Made by a program: the position numbers and the translations under genes. From Atopsyche davidsoni (taxonomy: Eukaryota > Arthropoda > Insecta > Trichoptera > Hydrobiosidae), in NCBI GenBank assembly GCA_022113835.1, contig JAILWY010000013.1, positions 16,230,001 to 16,294,000 of the forward strand: a stretch of 64,000 nucleotides of DNA. The letters run 5' to 3'. Each line of letters opens with the position of its first letter. The stretch's first letter is position 1. Below the pieces are notes generated by a model. The model saw only the letters and a program-made list of their open reading frames with translations. It was not told the DNA's origin and ran no database searches. Shown one piece after another: positions 37,347 through 49,310 of the stretch.

Positions 37347-37495
37347 GCGGCGGGGAGCGGGGAGGGGCGCGGGGCGGGGAGAGGGGCGCGGGGATGGGCG
37401 CGGGGTGGGGGGCGCGGGGCGGGGGGCGGGGAGGGGGGCGGGGAGGGGCGCGGGGCGGGGAGGCGGGGAGGGGTGCGGGGCGGGGGGCGATGGCA
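37347..37495 (+). repeat. Irregular G-rich minisatellite (GGGGCGCGGGG)
   Basis: About 150 bases built from GGGGAGGGGCGC, GGGGCGGGGAG and similar blocks. Strong G-quadruplex potential on the plus strand. Overlapping open frames on both strands (Pro/Arg or Gly/Arg-rich) are translations of the repeat. Confidence 0.85.
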
Positions 37496-40400
37496 TTCTG
37501 GGAGCATTATCGAGAGAGGGGCGGAGGGGGAGTGCTGCAGGGTAATAACAAATAGCGCAGTATTTTTAGGCAGTATTGTATTCGTACAGCGTGTTTCGAA
37601 ATTATTATGTGGATGGAATGTACGCTGTGAATATTTTATTAAACATCAGGATATTTTACATATCTGCGTACTTATATTAATTATTGTTTTAAAAGTAATT
37701 TTGTAGAATTCAGCTTTGTAATGATATGCACTATATGAGCAAATTCTGGCATCCGGTGACAATGCGGTTAACGAATCGTGTCACACATTAAAACGATACA
37801 AATAAAATAATTTGAAACAAAATTAAAAGTTCAGCGCATGTCAGTGCGCTTCGGTATTTAAAATTGCCACGTTTTGAAAAATAATCGTATATTTTTCGCC
37901 ATGTTTTCTTTCAAGCGTATACTCAAAATGAAATGTTTTATATGCTTTCATGTATTTAACTTTTCAATCCGAGAAAATATATTTTAATACACAAATAAAA
38001 CGCTGAAAATTTTGCAATTTTCCCCATTAGATATTATGGAAATATTTTAATATAAACAAAACTTTATGATGTGATATTGCACAACAATATTTTCGAGTCC
38101 AGGTCTACCGACCGAGGCGTTATCGCGCCAACCAATAAGGGCACTGTGTACAGGGACACACAGAGGTGATAATTTAATTCATCATTCCATCAGTTTCCCC
38201 AAGCCGATAATACTATTTGGGATCGTATCCGGTTACTCGCTATAGACTATCCCGCGTCAAACGTTTATATTTTATTTAATCAAATAAGTCAGCTTTAAAT
38301 TCCATGATAAATATTATAGTTTATAATTAAAAAATATATATGATGTATATTCCGAAAAAAGCCTCAGCACTGGGACTGAAACATAGAAATATAAAAAATC
38401 GATTATTTACATGCAAGCAAGCTAATATATAAAGTTTTTTTTTTAAGAAACAAAATTATATACAATCACACCAAAATTGTATGAACATTAAGTTGCGCGC
38501 ACACTTATAACCGACTGTATGAGCAACGCCGCAGTATTCTTCAACTTGGCTACTGAAGCCGTTTATCCAACAAATTTAATTGGAGTAGTGTGGTCAACTT
38601 CAGACATGCTTACAATTTTGATACTGAAACATTGACGTCGATCAAATAATCAAAGTTCGTCGCATTTCAAAACCCGAGGGAACGAGTTCGTCTATAACGA
38701 CAGTCAAGCCGACGGCGCGGGAGATATACCAGTCGACCTGATGTTTGCGCTTTCCGGGTCCACACACTACTTTGGGATTCCAAAACTTATGCTAAAAACA
38801 TATGCTGCCTTCTTTGTTCTCAAATACAATTTAAATATATTGCAAGTCATCAGAATACCGATCGGGCTCGCTCGCTCTGACGCCAGCAACTAAAGTGTCG
38901 TGCGTGTTGAGCGGACACATATGAATCCACCCAAACTACAAAATACGAAAGTCATCCGGTTCAACTCTAAATATTCCCCAGCCCGGCGCGAGTCCCGCCA
39001 CCCATTTTAGAGCCGACATAATCCCATTACAGGGGACGGCCGGCCCAGGAGCGCCGCGTGGAAGTACAATCTAATAAAAAACCAGGAAACAACGGCCCGA
39101 CCGGCCGCGCTCTTAGCGAAACACATTTACGGCCCGGGGCGTGAATTTGGAAATTGGTTTTAGTTGCTGGACTGAGTGAGCGGGGAGCTGTGATAATGGA
39201 ATGCGTACAGATTATGTGTTGCTTAACTCCGGTTTTTATTTTCGTTATCGCATCTATTGGGACTCGAAAAGAGTAAATGAGATTCTTTTTTTATGAAAAC
39301 AGCACATGGCGAATTTTTGCGTTAATATTATAAAGTTTATCACGTAATGTAAAAAAAATAACAAAAACAGATTATCTCTGATGAAAGTCTTTTTTTCCAT
39401 CGAGTGCGTAATTTACTAGTTCAAAGTGTGTTTATTTGCCAGTGCACCCTCCGCACCCCAAAAATAATACAGTATCGCTTTAGTGACGTCTTTTAGAAGA
39501 GTGCTTAAGAGTATAATCTTTATGAAATAGTCAGCACAGAATTGAGCGAAAATCCGAAATCTGGAAAAAATAATTCAACGAAGAGCCCCAGAAAAGATGG
39601 ATTGAGAGAAAAACATTATTGTTGCTTTAAAGAAATTTTTTTTTAAAAGTGTTAAAATTGATCAAATTATCTCGTGTACGATCCCTAAGCATACAACTAT
39701 AAACTTTTGCCATTAATACGCATCGATCCATGAATTGTTCAGATTTCCATGATCTTAAAATTTTTAATCAACAATATCTTTTGAATATTTTCTTCCAGCA
39801 GATTTTATTCATTTTGGTTTATCGTATTTCTCAATTTGAGAATACAAAAAAATATTTTATCCCCAAATAAAGATGGATTTTTAAATAGAACATAATATTT
39901 AATGTATTGTTCTTTATAGTGAAACGCGCCGAGAAAAATCGCAACAAATAGCCTTCGATTAAAAAAATTCTCTAAATTCTGATAGTAAACGATAGCTCAG
40001 CTCGCTTCAGCCAGCGCGCGCAAAGCATTCCTCGATTTAAATAAAAATTTCCACGATTCATTAAAGCGGCATTACGGAATTTTAAATTGCGTCGAATTTG
40101 GATGAAAATTTAAATAGCGTTTGAAATTGTTTATTAAGATATTATTTCGGACAGCGTCTTGAATATTTTTACTAGCAGAAAATAGCCAATTATTTTTTGA
40201 ATTTGAATTCAGTCTTTGATGGTCTCCGCCGTTATACTGAAAAATAAAGGACTGACGTCGGGGAAGGGGAGGGGCTGTCCTCGCGCTGGGTGGGGCTTCT
40301 CAAATTTCGGACTGTAAATACAGGACTACTTATGATAAGGGACAATTAAACGATATGTGTTTTTTACGATTCGGCATATTGGCATATTCGAGAAGTTTTT

Positions 40401-41523
40401 TTCATAGGTTCGATTTAGGCTAACAAATGAAATGTCCTAAATTTAAATTTAATATAAGTTTATCTAATGCAGTGCTATTTCTCATGTTGACGGTTATTTG
40501 AAAATTTGTTATTTAAATATAGATTGTTAGCATAGCGATAAAAGTTTAATAAGGAGCTAAGAGAAGAATGTAATCCAAATTTTGACGTGTGAACCCTAAA
40601 CAAGTGTGGTGTGAGTTTTACCGGTACTAACGATGTTTTGGTTCCATCAAAATAAAATTGGATGTTATTAGACTAAAACAATTATTATACAATATTTGAG
40701 ATATACCATAGAGTAATTGTGTTCATTCGGTTGATGAAGTAATGGTGACCCTACGTTGGAGCGCTCGTAAATTTTTAACGTCATATTTTAAACGAAGGAT
40801 TTCATTAAACGGAGAGTCTTGTCAAATGTAATGTCCGGGCGGGAGTGTCAGCCACGGAGGCGGATTAATTATGCTGAAGAAACGTTTCATATTTCAGGAG
40901 TCAACTTGTTATTTGTGTTTTTATTAAGCTGACAACACTGCGAGGGAAGCGATAATGAAAGTGCATTAAAAACACACCCTTATTCTGAGTTAATTCATCA
41001 TAATACTGCTTTATGGCCCAGTTGTAAAAAACTTTGGAACGGATAATTTTTTAATATAATATTTAAACCCAATCTATAACAATATAACAATAATGTTAAG
41101 TTGAATTACTCAAATTTTCTATGTGGGCGAACGGTAAGAGATACACAATTCTAAAGGAAATGGGAATTTAAAATATTGCTTTCTCTTATCTCAAACGGAA
41201 AATATATAGCTTTTTTTCGTTGTAAACAATGAACGTAAAATTGCTGTCAAAGTCAAATGTACATCTCTATATAAAGACACATCGATTTGAGATCGTTTGT
41301 ATTTTCAATGCGTAAATAAAACACAATCTTAGTATATCGTATAGTTGTATTAATACACTTTTGTAATAATGGAAAAATGTAGAAAAAGTTTTCGGGTTTT
41401 GCCTGATATTGATTACAGATTAAGACAGGAAGAGCAAGAGAGCTCGGCGGCGGGAGTACGCGGAGAAGTCGGCAGAAAAGTTTCGCGCGGGTAATGTGCT
41501 GGAAGGCGCGGCTCCACAGGTAG

Positions 41524-41592
41524 GAGTCTGGAGTCGGGAGTCGGGAGTCGGGAGTCGCGAGTCGGGAGTCGGGAGTCCGGAGTCGGGGATCG
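41524..41592. repeat. 7-bp tandem repeat (GGGAGTC)n
   Basis: About ten heptamers GGGAGTC with single changes (TGGAGTC, CGCGAGT, CCGGAGT). It is the last GC island before the AT-rich gene block. Confidence 0.85.
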
Positions 41593-42466
41593 GGACCCGC
41601 CGCGGGCCGCTAATGGTGTAATGTCCCGACCGAATTGCATTACCCGCCGGCCGAGGCCCGCCGGGCTGCGCGAAGGTACACGAACTCTTCAAAAACAAAG
41701 TGTATATTGAGTTAGACGAGGTTTTTTACAGGATAATGGCGTCGTATTAGAAACATTCCAACTGTTTACTTAATAATAAAATTGCATTGCATATAAAATA
41801 TGCAATATTAACTACTTAAATTTATTTAAAATATATATTTTTTTTGGGTTCAGCAGCGGTTTATTCGACAGGTGGGAAGGTGGAAAAGCTTTTCTCTTTT
41901 TTCTATCCGTATTAAAGTGCTCGGTTTGTACATTAGTGGCTATCAGGGAGGACGCCCGAGTGTACTGGGAACGAATTCCTGTTAGACGAAAAAGGTTTTT
42001 ATTGAAGAAGTTGCTCACTCAGGCACATCCACACTGAGCAGACATCTACAGTGTGAGTGTAATGTTTTCAATCACAGAATTAATGACAGTGTGTACTTCG
42101 CACATTCCATATTCCACATATTAAATCAGTAAAATTTATTAAAAAAAATTAATTTATTCCAAATTTCATGATGATTATATAAAATAGAACCTCTTAGATT
42201 TTTTTCAGTAAGTCGATGTTTTTAGGCTTAAAATTGGAAATCGTTAGAGTATTATTACAAAACAACGATACTCTCAGTACCTTATGTATAACAAACATAC
42301 TAGTTATTTCTAAATAAATAGAAAATAAAGCACGCGTCCCTTTTTTTTAAAAGTTTAATATATTTATATTTAAAAACCAGTAAAAGTAGAAAGCCATTCT
42401 CAATAGGAATAATAACAACTCTCTAGCTTTCAAGCTCTCGTATGCAAGAATGGCTTAATTATTTTA
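41593..42466. other. Downstream flank of gene A (3' side)
   Basis: GC island to about 41,690, then AT-rich DNA. Probably includes the 3' untranslated region of the gene ending at 42,467. AATAAA on the minus strand overlaps the region just after its stop codon, and others lie near 42,135 and 42,155. Confidence 0.45.
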
Positions 42467-44941
42467 TTATTTTTTTAATGGAAGTTTCGAAACGGATACT
42501 ATTGGAGAATCTTTATTATTCACAAAACTTCTGTTGATCGTGAGCTCAGGTTCGGAGCTGCCGCTGTCAGGCAGATCTTCGTGTTCCGGAGCTTTCCGTG
42601 TCTGGCAAGTATGAACGTTGGAGCCGAACTCAATGTAAGACGTGGCTCCATTGATTAAAGCCATATAAGGATCTCTGATCAGAATTGGGAAGCTATTGGC
42701 GAACGGCCACTGAGGGAACTGCCTGCCGGCTGCTTGCGGCTTTCCATAAAAGTGAGCCTGCGGAGCCTGACGAAAGTAGGGCTGGAAGTAATTATTGGGA
42801 TAGTAAGGCTGTGGCAAAGCGAAGCCTTCAGGTGGTTGGTTTCTAAAGTACTGCATTTTTGCCACATTTTCAAACGCTGCTTGTTCTTGCGCGACTACCG
42901 GGCTGACTCCACGTTGTGCTTCGGATGGGTAACTGTATATAGTGTCACCGATCCCGCCAAAAGGAGGGCTTTGCTCCGAGAAGGCCCCGGGGACGCCTTG
43001 CATTCCTTGCAAATAGGCTTGAGGAACTAAGTATGAAACTTTGTGAACTACTTTTCTCGTGATAGACTGTCCTTCTGGTATTTTATCTTCCTCTTCGTCA
43101 AAGTCTGCAGGGTTCTGAGCATTTTTGAATATCACTTTTCTATGACTACCCTTTACGTTGTTATTTTCACCATTGAGGTAATCAAGGATAGGATTTTGGA
43201 GAGGCGAAGAGGGAAACTGGAAACCATCGAGACTTCTGGGAGTGACTTTAAGTTTTTCGGGTTTGATTCCTTTTCCAGGAGCAGATTCTGTATTCACATC
43301 TTCCTTGTGCGTGATCAGAGACGGCTGTCTTTGTGATATTTTGTCATTAACTTTTTCAATCTGTTGCGCTATTTTTTTGATATTTTCCGTTTCTCCATCT
43401 TTAATCAAAACTTTACTTACTTCTTTAATGCCATCATTAATTTTTTCAGCTTCTTTGCTGTTTTCTTCTTCGTCAATTTTGTCTCTTAAAACACCCACAG
43501 ATTCAGATTCACTGGATTTCTTTACCTTTTCTTCAACAACTAAACTTAATTTATATTTATTTTTATGAAATAAATCGGATGATGATTGATCAGCGTCTGT
43601 TAATTTTATATTTCTAAAAAAGAAAATAAATATTAAAAACTGTTATTAGCATATTATTTTATTTTGTAATCACGTATTTAACCACCGTTATAAATGATCC
43701 ATGACATTGATTCATTACTGTTAATAAAGTCTACTTATATAACTGTACCAAGTAATATATATTTATAAATATAATTTTTTTCTATTAACCTTTAGCCTTT
43801 TCTTAATGATAATGAATGATACGTCCATTAATATTAAAAATACTAACTTGAAATCTGAACGTATGATTTTCAGGCAAATAAACAATTTTTTTCAATAGTA
43901 TACTAGTTAAAATATCACCACAAATATTTTTGTATTCGGTCAAATAAAAAAAAATAAATCATTAAACCTTAGTGCTTATGTAGGAACTCAACTAATTTTG
44001 GTGTGGAATGAAATGAAAATCATCATTCTTACCGGCATTCTATATACTGGAAATGGAAATATATGCCAAACAAAATTTAAAATAAATGTTTTTTACTCAC
44101 TCAGCTCCCTGAGGTCTTGCAAGAACAGAACACAGCATTAAAAGCGCCAGAAATATCTGTAAATATTATTTGTATGATGTTTATATTAATCAAATGAACA
44201 TACGTCGTTACTTCAATATCCATCACACACTCTGAGAAATGAGATCATCATTACCCGCAATATATATTTCTTTAAGTATTTATTAGTATCATAAAATCAT
44301 TAAAATATCACTTAATATATATTATTGTTCATTCAAGTCACGCAAGTGTAGTAAATATATCTGAGAATATAAAACTTCGTGATGTCATATTGAGTCACGT
44401 GAAAGCTGAAATAGAATACGAACTTTCTCAAATAAAACACCAAAATATTGAGCATTTATAAGACTTATTATTATAATTGCTCAAAGGATATCCAAATCGT
44501 CTAAATGGACAATTTGATATTTGATAATTTTTATTTCTGGGCTATTTTGTATTTCAAAGGCTTCGTCAGACTAGTTTAAAGAAGACATATATGCTAATTA
44601 TTCTACCATATTCAATGATTGTTTATTTGGCCTGTTCACTATCAATATTAAATAACTATTTAGTAATTATTAAGTCACATTATAGCAGTTAATAAAATTA
44701 TAAAACAATATGTATTCTATTTTGGTAGTTTTCTTTGAAATTGCTGTTATGTAAAAGCTGTCTTACCTTTACTAGTTTGACGAAGCCTTTGTAAAGTAAA
44801 AGGGTTAATAAATCAAAACTGTTATATTTTGATTTTTTAATTTTTATTAATGGAGTATTAAAAAAATTAATCAGTCAATTTCTTAAAGAAAATGTAACAT
44901 TGAATAAAAAAACTTACAACAGATCTATGGCCATTCATCAT
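42467..44941 (-). CDS. Secreted protein, tandem paralog A (three coding exons, about 408 aa)
   Basis: Coding exons, minus strand: 44,941-44,918 (24 nt), 44,156-44,101 (56 nt), 43,613-42,467 (1147 nt), joined in frame with GT-AG introns of 761 and 487 nt (donors GTAAGT and GTGAGT, acceptors TTTACAG and TTTTTTAG). The start is an ATGATG pair; the second ATG has A at -3. Residues 1-26 form a signal peptide (MMNGHRSV, then IFLALLMLCSVLA, cleavage likely before RPQG). A Lys/Glu-rich, probably disordered stretch follows to about residue 145. The conserved part begins near residue 150 (VTPRSLDGFQF) and includes PADF, KIPEGQ, VSYLVPQ, SPVVAQEQAAFEN and a Gln/Pro/Tyr/Asn-rich tract. There is one cysteine in the mature chain (near 363) and an Asn-Arg-Ser glycosylation sequon near 387, just before SFVNNKDSPIVSVS. 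The family is not recognised. The paralog at 46-48 kb shares all intron phases. Confidence 0.88.
44555..44791. repeat. Inverted repeat inside intron 1 of paralog A
   Basis: Positions 44,555-44,574 and 44,772-44,791 are complementary at 19 of 20 positions (CTAGTYTGACGAAGCCTTTG), with weaker complementarity further outward. The YTGACGAAG core again recalls the CUGANGA box of the hammerhead-like repeats. A small fold-back insertion in the intron is the likely explanation. Confidence 0.5.
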
Positions 44942-45030
44942 TGCACAGCACCGATTATTTTTTCCAAACACGAATATCAAACGGCGTAGGTTTCGTGTCA
45001 GTGCGTTCAACTCTTCCGGCAATGTTTGTG

Positions 45031-45065
45031 GCACTGAACTTGAGGTTAAATTTTTTGTTTTTATA
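45031..45065 (-). promoter_or_regulatory. Core promoter of paralog A (TATA + initiator)
   Basis: On the minus strand TATAAAAAC occupies 45,065-45,057 and TTCAGTG has its A at 45,035, 30 bp downstream: a textbook arthropod TATA-to-initiator spacing. This predicts a 94-nt 5' untranslated leader to the ATG at 44,941. A TGCAAAATAT block just upstream of the TATA is shared with paralog B. Confidence 0.7.
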
Positions 45066-45993
45066 TTTTGCAGTTTCTTTACTGTGAGAGAGGGAAATAT
45101 TAAGAAACACTTGCATAACGTGAGAAATAAAATTCAAGTTTGGATGAACGGGCACCTGGAGTAGGAGTAGTTTCCGTCATTATCGATCGGAGATGCGTTG
45201 GTATTGCCCAACACCCCATGATAACGCCTCTGCATTTTATTTGATATGTCCCAATGCTGACTATTTTCTTTTCATTCGTGCTGTCTGGGTTGAAAATTTA
45301 TTGATGAGCTTTACAGCTCTCACGATGTCATTGAATTATAAGTTTGTTAGTGTTTACCATGTTGTCACGCAATCATGTACTTAAAATAAAAAAAAATTGC
45401 GAATAAGTTAAAAAAATATTTAAACAGCACTGTTACAATCAAGATATAAATTAAAGTCAGTATATTTTTTGATAAATCCATAAAAAGATGCTCATTCTTC
45501 AAAGCATTTATAGAAATCTCGAATTCATGTAAAAAAACATGAAAATGTTAAAAAAAAATATTACAATTTTATTCACATTTAAAAAAAGAGAAATACAGTG
45601 ATTTTAGATGATGTGGAAAACATGCAAGCAAACATAGCCACAAATTAAAATAAAATTAATTTAGAAAAAAATAAACCATTTCAAATAAATACTATATTAA
45701 ATAAGATTTTCATAAGTTTTATTTAGTGAGAACGCGTACATTATATTGAAAATTATTTGTTTAAAAATAAATAAATATATAATTGTATACTTTTTATATG
45801 TAATATATAACATTGCTTAATATGTAATAATAATTTATTTGGATATAATTGGTTTATTATAATAAAAAATCCATATAACATAAAAGGAATTAACAATTTT
45901 TTTTATAACATCATGTGACAAAATATGAAAATAAAAATATTTTGTTGAAAATATTAATTAAATCCAAATAAAAAATCCAGTAAAATTTAAAAT
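45066..45993. other. Intergenic region between the paralogs
   Basis: About 0.9 kb, AT-rich, with A-runs and no coding region. It contains any upstream regulatory DNA of paralog A and the 3' flank of paralog B. Confidence 0.5.
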
Positions 45994-45999
45994 TTTATT
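45994..45999 (-). terminator. Polyadenylation signal AATAAA for paralog B
   Basis: AATAAA on the minus strand begins 22 nt after the TAA stop of paralog B. The 3' untranslated region would then be very short. Other AT-rich hexamers are nearby, so it may not be the only site. Confidence 0.45.
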
Positions 46000-46020
46000 T
46001 TTATGATATATTTAATTGAA

Positions 46021-48055
46021 TTAAGAATTGAGAATCACATTATTTTTGGTTGGAAGTGTAGAAACGGACACAATAGGAGAATCTTTATTATTCACGAAAC
46101 TTCTGTTGACAACAGCTTTAGTCTGTGGACTGCTTCCTTCGTCCACCTCGTCAATCACGTTAGAGGGGTTAGACAACACGCATTGTGGATTGCCGAACTC
46201 AAAGTACGTAGTGGATCCACTGAGGAGGGTCGCGATTGGATCTTTGATTACTAGAGGGAAGGGCCACGGTAGTCCAGGGATTTGTCTGCCAACTTGTGCC
46301 TGTTGAAGCTGGTTTCCATTCAAATAAGGCTGTGGAGCCTGACGAAAGTAGGGCTGCAATTGGTTATTCGGGTAAAAAGGCAAAACGTAGGCACCGGGTG
46401 GTTGGTTTCTAAAGAACTGCATTTTTGCCATATTTTCAAACGCTGCTTGTTCTTGTGCGACAACCGGACTGACTCCACGTTGTCCTTCGGATGGATAATT
46501 GTATCTAGTGTCGCCGAATGCGTTAAATTGAGGGATTTGCTGCGGGAAGACTTCAGGGGTGGCTTGCATTCCTTGCAAGAGGCCTTGAGGAACTAAGTAT
46601 GAAACATTGTGAACGATTTTCCTTTTGATGTATTGTCCTTCAGGTATTTTATCCTCCTCTTTCTCAAAGTCTGCTGGAGTCTGCACATTATTGAATGTCA
46701 CTTTCCCATGACTACCTTTTACGTTGTTATTTTCACTATTGAGATAATCAAAAATGGGATTCTGGAGTGGTGAAGAGGAAAACTGGAAACCATCGAGACT
46801 CCGGGGGGTGACTTTAAGTTTTGCTGGTGCGGTTCCTTTCCCAGAAGCAGGTTCTGTCTTCGCTTCTTCCTTGTACGTGATCGGAAACTGCTGTGTTTGC
46901 GATATTTTGTCATCAATTTCCTTGATATGAGATGGTTTTAGTTTGCTTTCTTTCTCTTCACTTTTATAAACTTCTTTAGACCCAATTTCCAAATTTTCCT
47001 TTATTTCTTTATTTTTATTTTTCTCAATAGTTTTTCGAGCTCCATCTGATGTTTCTTTAATATCAACTTTTACTTCATCGTTAACTTCTTTCTTTTTTTC
47101 ATTAAGTTCTTTTGAAATTTTTTCAATACCAACATCTTTAATGTTATCTTGATAACTGCTTTTCATTTCATCTTTTGCAATATCTCTATGTAGTTTCACT
47201 GCTGGTGTTCTTGAAATATCTTTGTGTTTTGAATTTCTGAAAAACAAAATACGATTTTTTTACAGACTATAAAAAAACAATCAAATACATGTAAAATTAA
47301 ATATATTTAGAGTAATGATATTTGTTGTTTGTCAATTCTATGAATAAATTCATGTTAAATAAGTTGAAGCGAATGTGTACTCACTCAGTATTTGGAGGCC
47401 TCGTGAATACAGAATTAATCGTTATAAGAACGAAAAATATCTGAAATAATGGAGAATATTTCATTAGATAAATAATATATTGTTTTACTTCTAATTAATA
47501 TAAACTAAAAATAAAAAAAACGATAAATTTTTTGTAATAATTTGATTTTCGTACTGCTTTACATTATCAAAGTTTATATTTAATTTACTGATGCAAACAA
47601 ACTTTCATAAATATATTGTAAAGATTATTTATCAATTTTTTTGATAACATAGATGTTAGAGTTATTAAAATATGTTTTAAAATATCTGAAAGGTTTTAGT
47701 TATAATAAAAGAAAAGAATTTGTAGGAATAAAAAACAGCCCAAAAAACAATGATTTTTTAAAATTTAATTTATTTTTTCCATTAAAAATTATAAATATTA
47801 TTTACAAAATTAAATTGATTGAATATGAAAAACATATGATTTTACTACTTATCTATTTGTCAACATAACATTAGTAAATAACTGTTTTAAATTATTTTTT
47901 TTATTAAAATTAAAGCTGCAAAGAAAGGTATGTATGAAATCAAATTGCATTTTGCATTTCAATCTATCAATCAACATACTGATACTTAATATTAATTATA
48001 ATTTTTTTCATGTATTTAAAAATAAAATAACCACAAATTTGAAGCCAGTCATCAT
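46021..48055 (-). CDS. Secreted protein, tandem paralog B (three coding exons, about 431 aa)
   Basis: Coding exons, minus strand: 48,055-48,032 (24 nt), 47,440-47,385 (56 nt), 47,236-46,021 (1216 nt). Sizes and phases of the first two match paralog A exactly. Acceptors TTTCAG and TTTTTCAG and the second donor GTGAGT are good; the first donor is weak (GTG then GTTATT). The signal peptide is MMTGFKFV then IFFVLITINSVFT, with cleavage likely before RPPN. A long Lys/Glu-rich stretch (low complexity, perhaps helical) precedes the conserved VTPRSLDGFQF block, PADF, KIPEGQ, NVSYLVPQ (a potential N-glycosylation site absent from A), SPVVAQEQAAFEN, and FRQAPQ. One cysteine in the mature chain lies near residue 379, and an Asn-Arg-Ser sequon near 404 precedes SFVNNKDSPIVSVS. 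The frame could be extended at the 5' end by four codons, but those belong to the intron. Function unknown. Confidence 0.85.
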
Positions 48056-48141
48056 TGCACAGCACAAATAATTTTTCAAAACACTTTATCTATTAGAGCA
48101 GGTTTATTGCTAAGCGTTGAACTCTCTTGCTGATTCTTCAG

Positions 48142-48178
48142 AATCTAAACCGAAAACTAAAGTGTTTTAGTTTTTATA
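48142..48178 (-). promoter_or_regulatory. Core promoter of paralog B (TATA + initiator)
   Basis: TATAAAAAC on the minus strand at 48,178-48,170, with an initiator-like GTTTAGA about 32 bp downstream (A at 48,146). The layout mirrors paralog A, and the TTGCAAAATAT block upstream is shared. The last 15 bases before the ATG (GTGCTGTGCA) are also conserved between the two genes. Confidence 0.6.
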
Positions 48179-49241
48179 TCCTGCGCATATTTTGCAACAA
48201 GTAAGACAGAGAAAGAAAAATATACTTGATAATTTAATATATGCAATAAAAACTAATAAGGATAAACGGGATTCACGTGGATGGCTTTCTCAGGGTACTC
48301 GAAACAGACGTGCCAAACATATAATCTGCGGCCCGCAAAAGCTAAAAGAGTTAATTTTAGTGACCACGTTGAAATACTGACAAATACAAACCGTGATTTA
48401 TTAAAATTAAATAACACACAAACAAATTTATTAATACATAAATATATATATATATATGATTTAAATTAAAAAAAAAAAATGAATGTAAAATATAGCCAAA
48501 AAATATTTAATGTTTTCAAACACGGATTTAAGCCACACACATACAAACAAAAATAAATTTAAAAAATATGTATGAAAGTATTATATTGTATAAAGATTAT
48601 CAATCGATGAAGAAATAATAAACATCACAGATAAATATGCAAATGATATAAACTGGATAACATTCGTATGAAACTGTTAGACCTGCGTATCTGGTTTTGA
48701 ATTCCCTAAATCGTGGACTTAAAATAAAACGGTATATTACCTGGTCCCATGCTTGTTTAGGGTGACCACATGGTTTGTGAAATAATGTTTATTTAATAAA
48801 ACGCAATGATAAATCAATTTTAAATATAAATGTTTTTTATTTTACTAGAGTTTCATTATATTTAATCATCAGTATGACTCATAATTCAATATATTGGCAA
48901 CAGTAGAATTGAAAAAAGTGTTGAATTAAACATATTTATTATAAGACATATATGAATTTACACGCGTATTTGTTTTATGAACTGTCATATGTTTTGTGAA
49001 GAGTAAAAGGTTTTCACTTGGGTAGAATATTTCACTAAATGTAGAAACTACTAAAATGGTAAAAAAATATCCTTTTGACATTTAAAATATTGGTATAAAT
49101 AATTTATTAATATAATTATGGTTTGCGAGAAAGCTACTTTTTTTTACTGAAACAGAAAGTGGTTTTCCTCGTCCAATGATAGTTATTTATATTTCAATGT
49201 TTTACACCCATACAGATTTATTGTGTGTTCAATTTGCAGAT

Positions 49242-49310
49242 AATCGATTTGCACATGAAATGACGAAAAAATCCTCATTTTTTTCAGGTGGTTTAATGTG
49301 CAAATCGATT
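49242..49310. repeat. 15-bp-arm inverted repeat
   Basis: AATCGATTTGCACAT (49,242-49,256) is perfectly complementary to 49,296-49,310, with a 39-base loop. Size is compatible with a small RNA precursor or a decayed fold-back element. Confidence 0.5.

Larger units (their letters stand above)
34505..41523. other. Non-coding DNA with GC islands
   Basis: GC islands at about 35,710-35,890, 36,700-36,790, 37,340-37,530, 38,670-39,180, 40,240-40,310 and 40,830-40,870. A T16-like run lies near 36,087-36,102. No coding region accepted. Confidence 0.5.

Noticed and set aside
37136..37706. Overlapping 123- and 127-codon open frames on opposite strands
   Set aside because: Both are translations of the G-rich minisatellite at 37,347-37,495 with unrelated tails; no start context, splice sites or protein features.
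42679..43568. Plus-strand and alternative-frame open frames over paralog A
   Set aside because: Shadows of the real minus-strand exon, whose frame is conserved in paralog B.
46003..46916. Plus-strand and alternative-frame open frames over paralog B
   Set aside because: Shadows of the minus-strand exon conserved in paralog A.
47237..47247. Upstream ATG extension of the long exon of paralog B
   Set aside because: Those codons lie in the intron just before a good TTTTTCAG acceptor; the aligned acceptor in paralog A and the signal-peptide exon support splicing instead.
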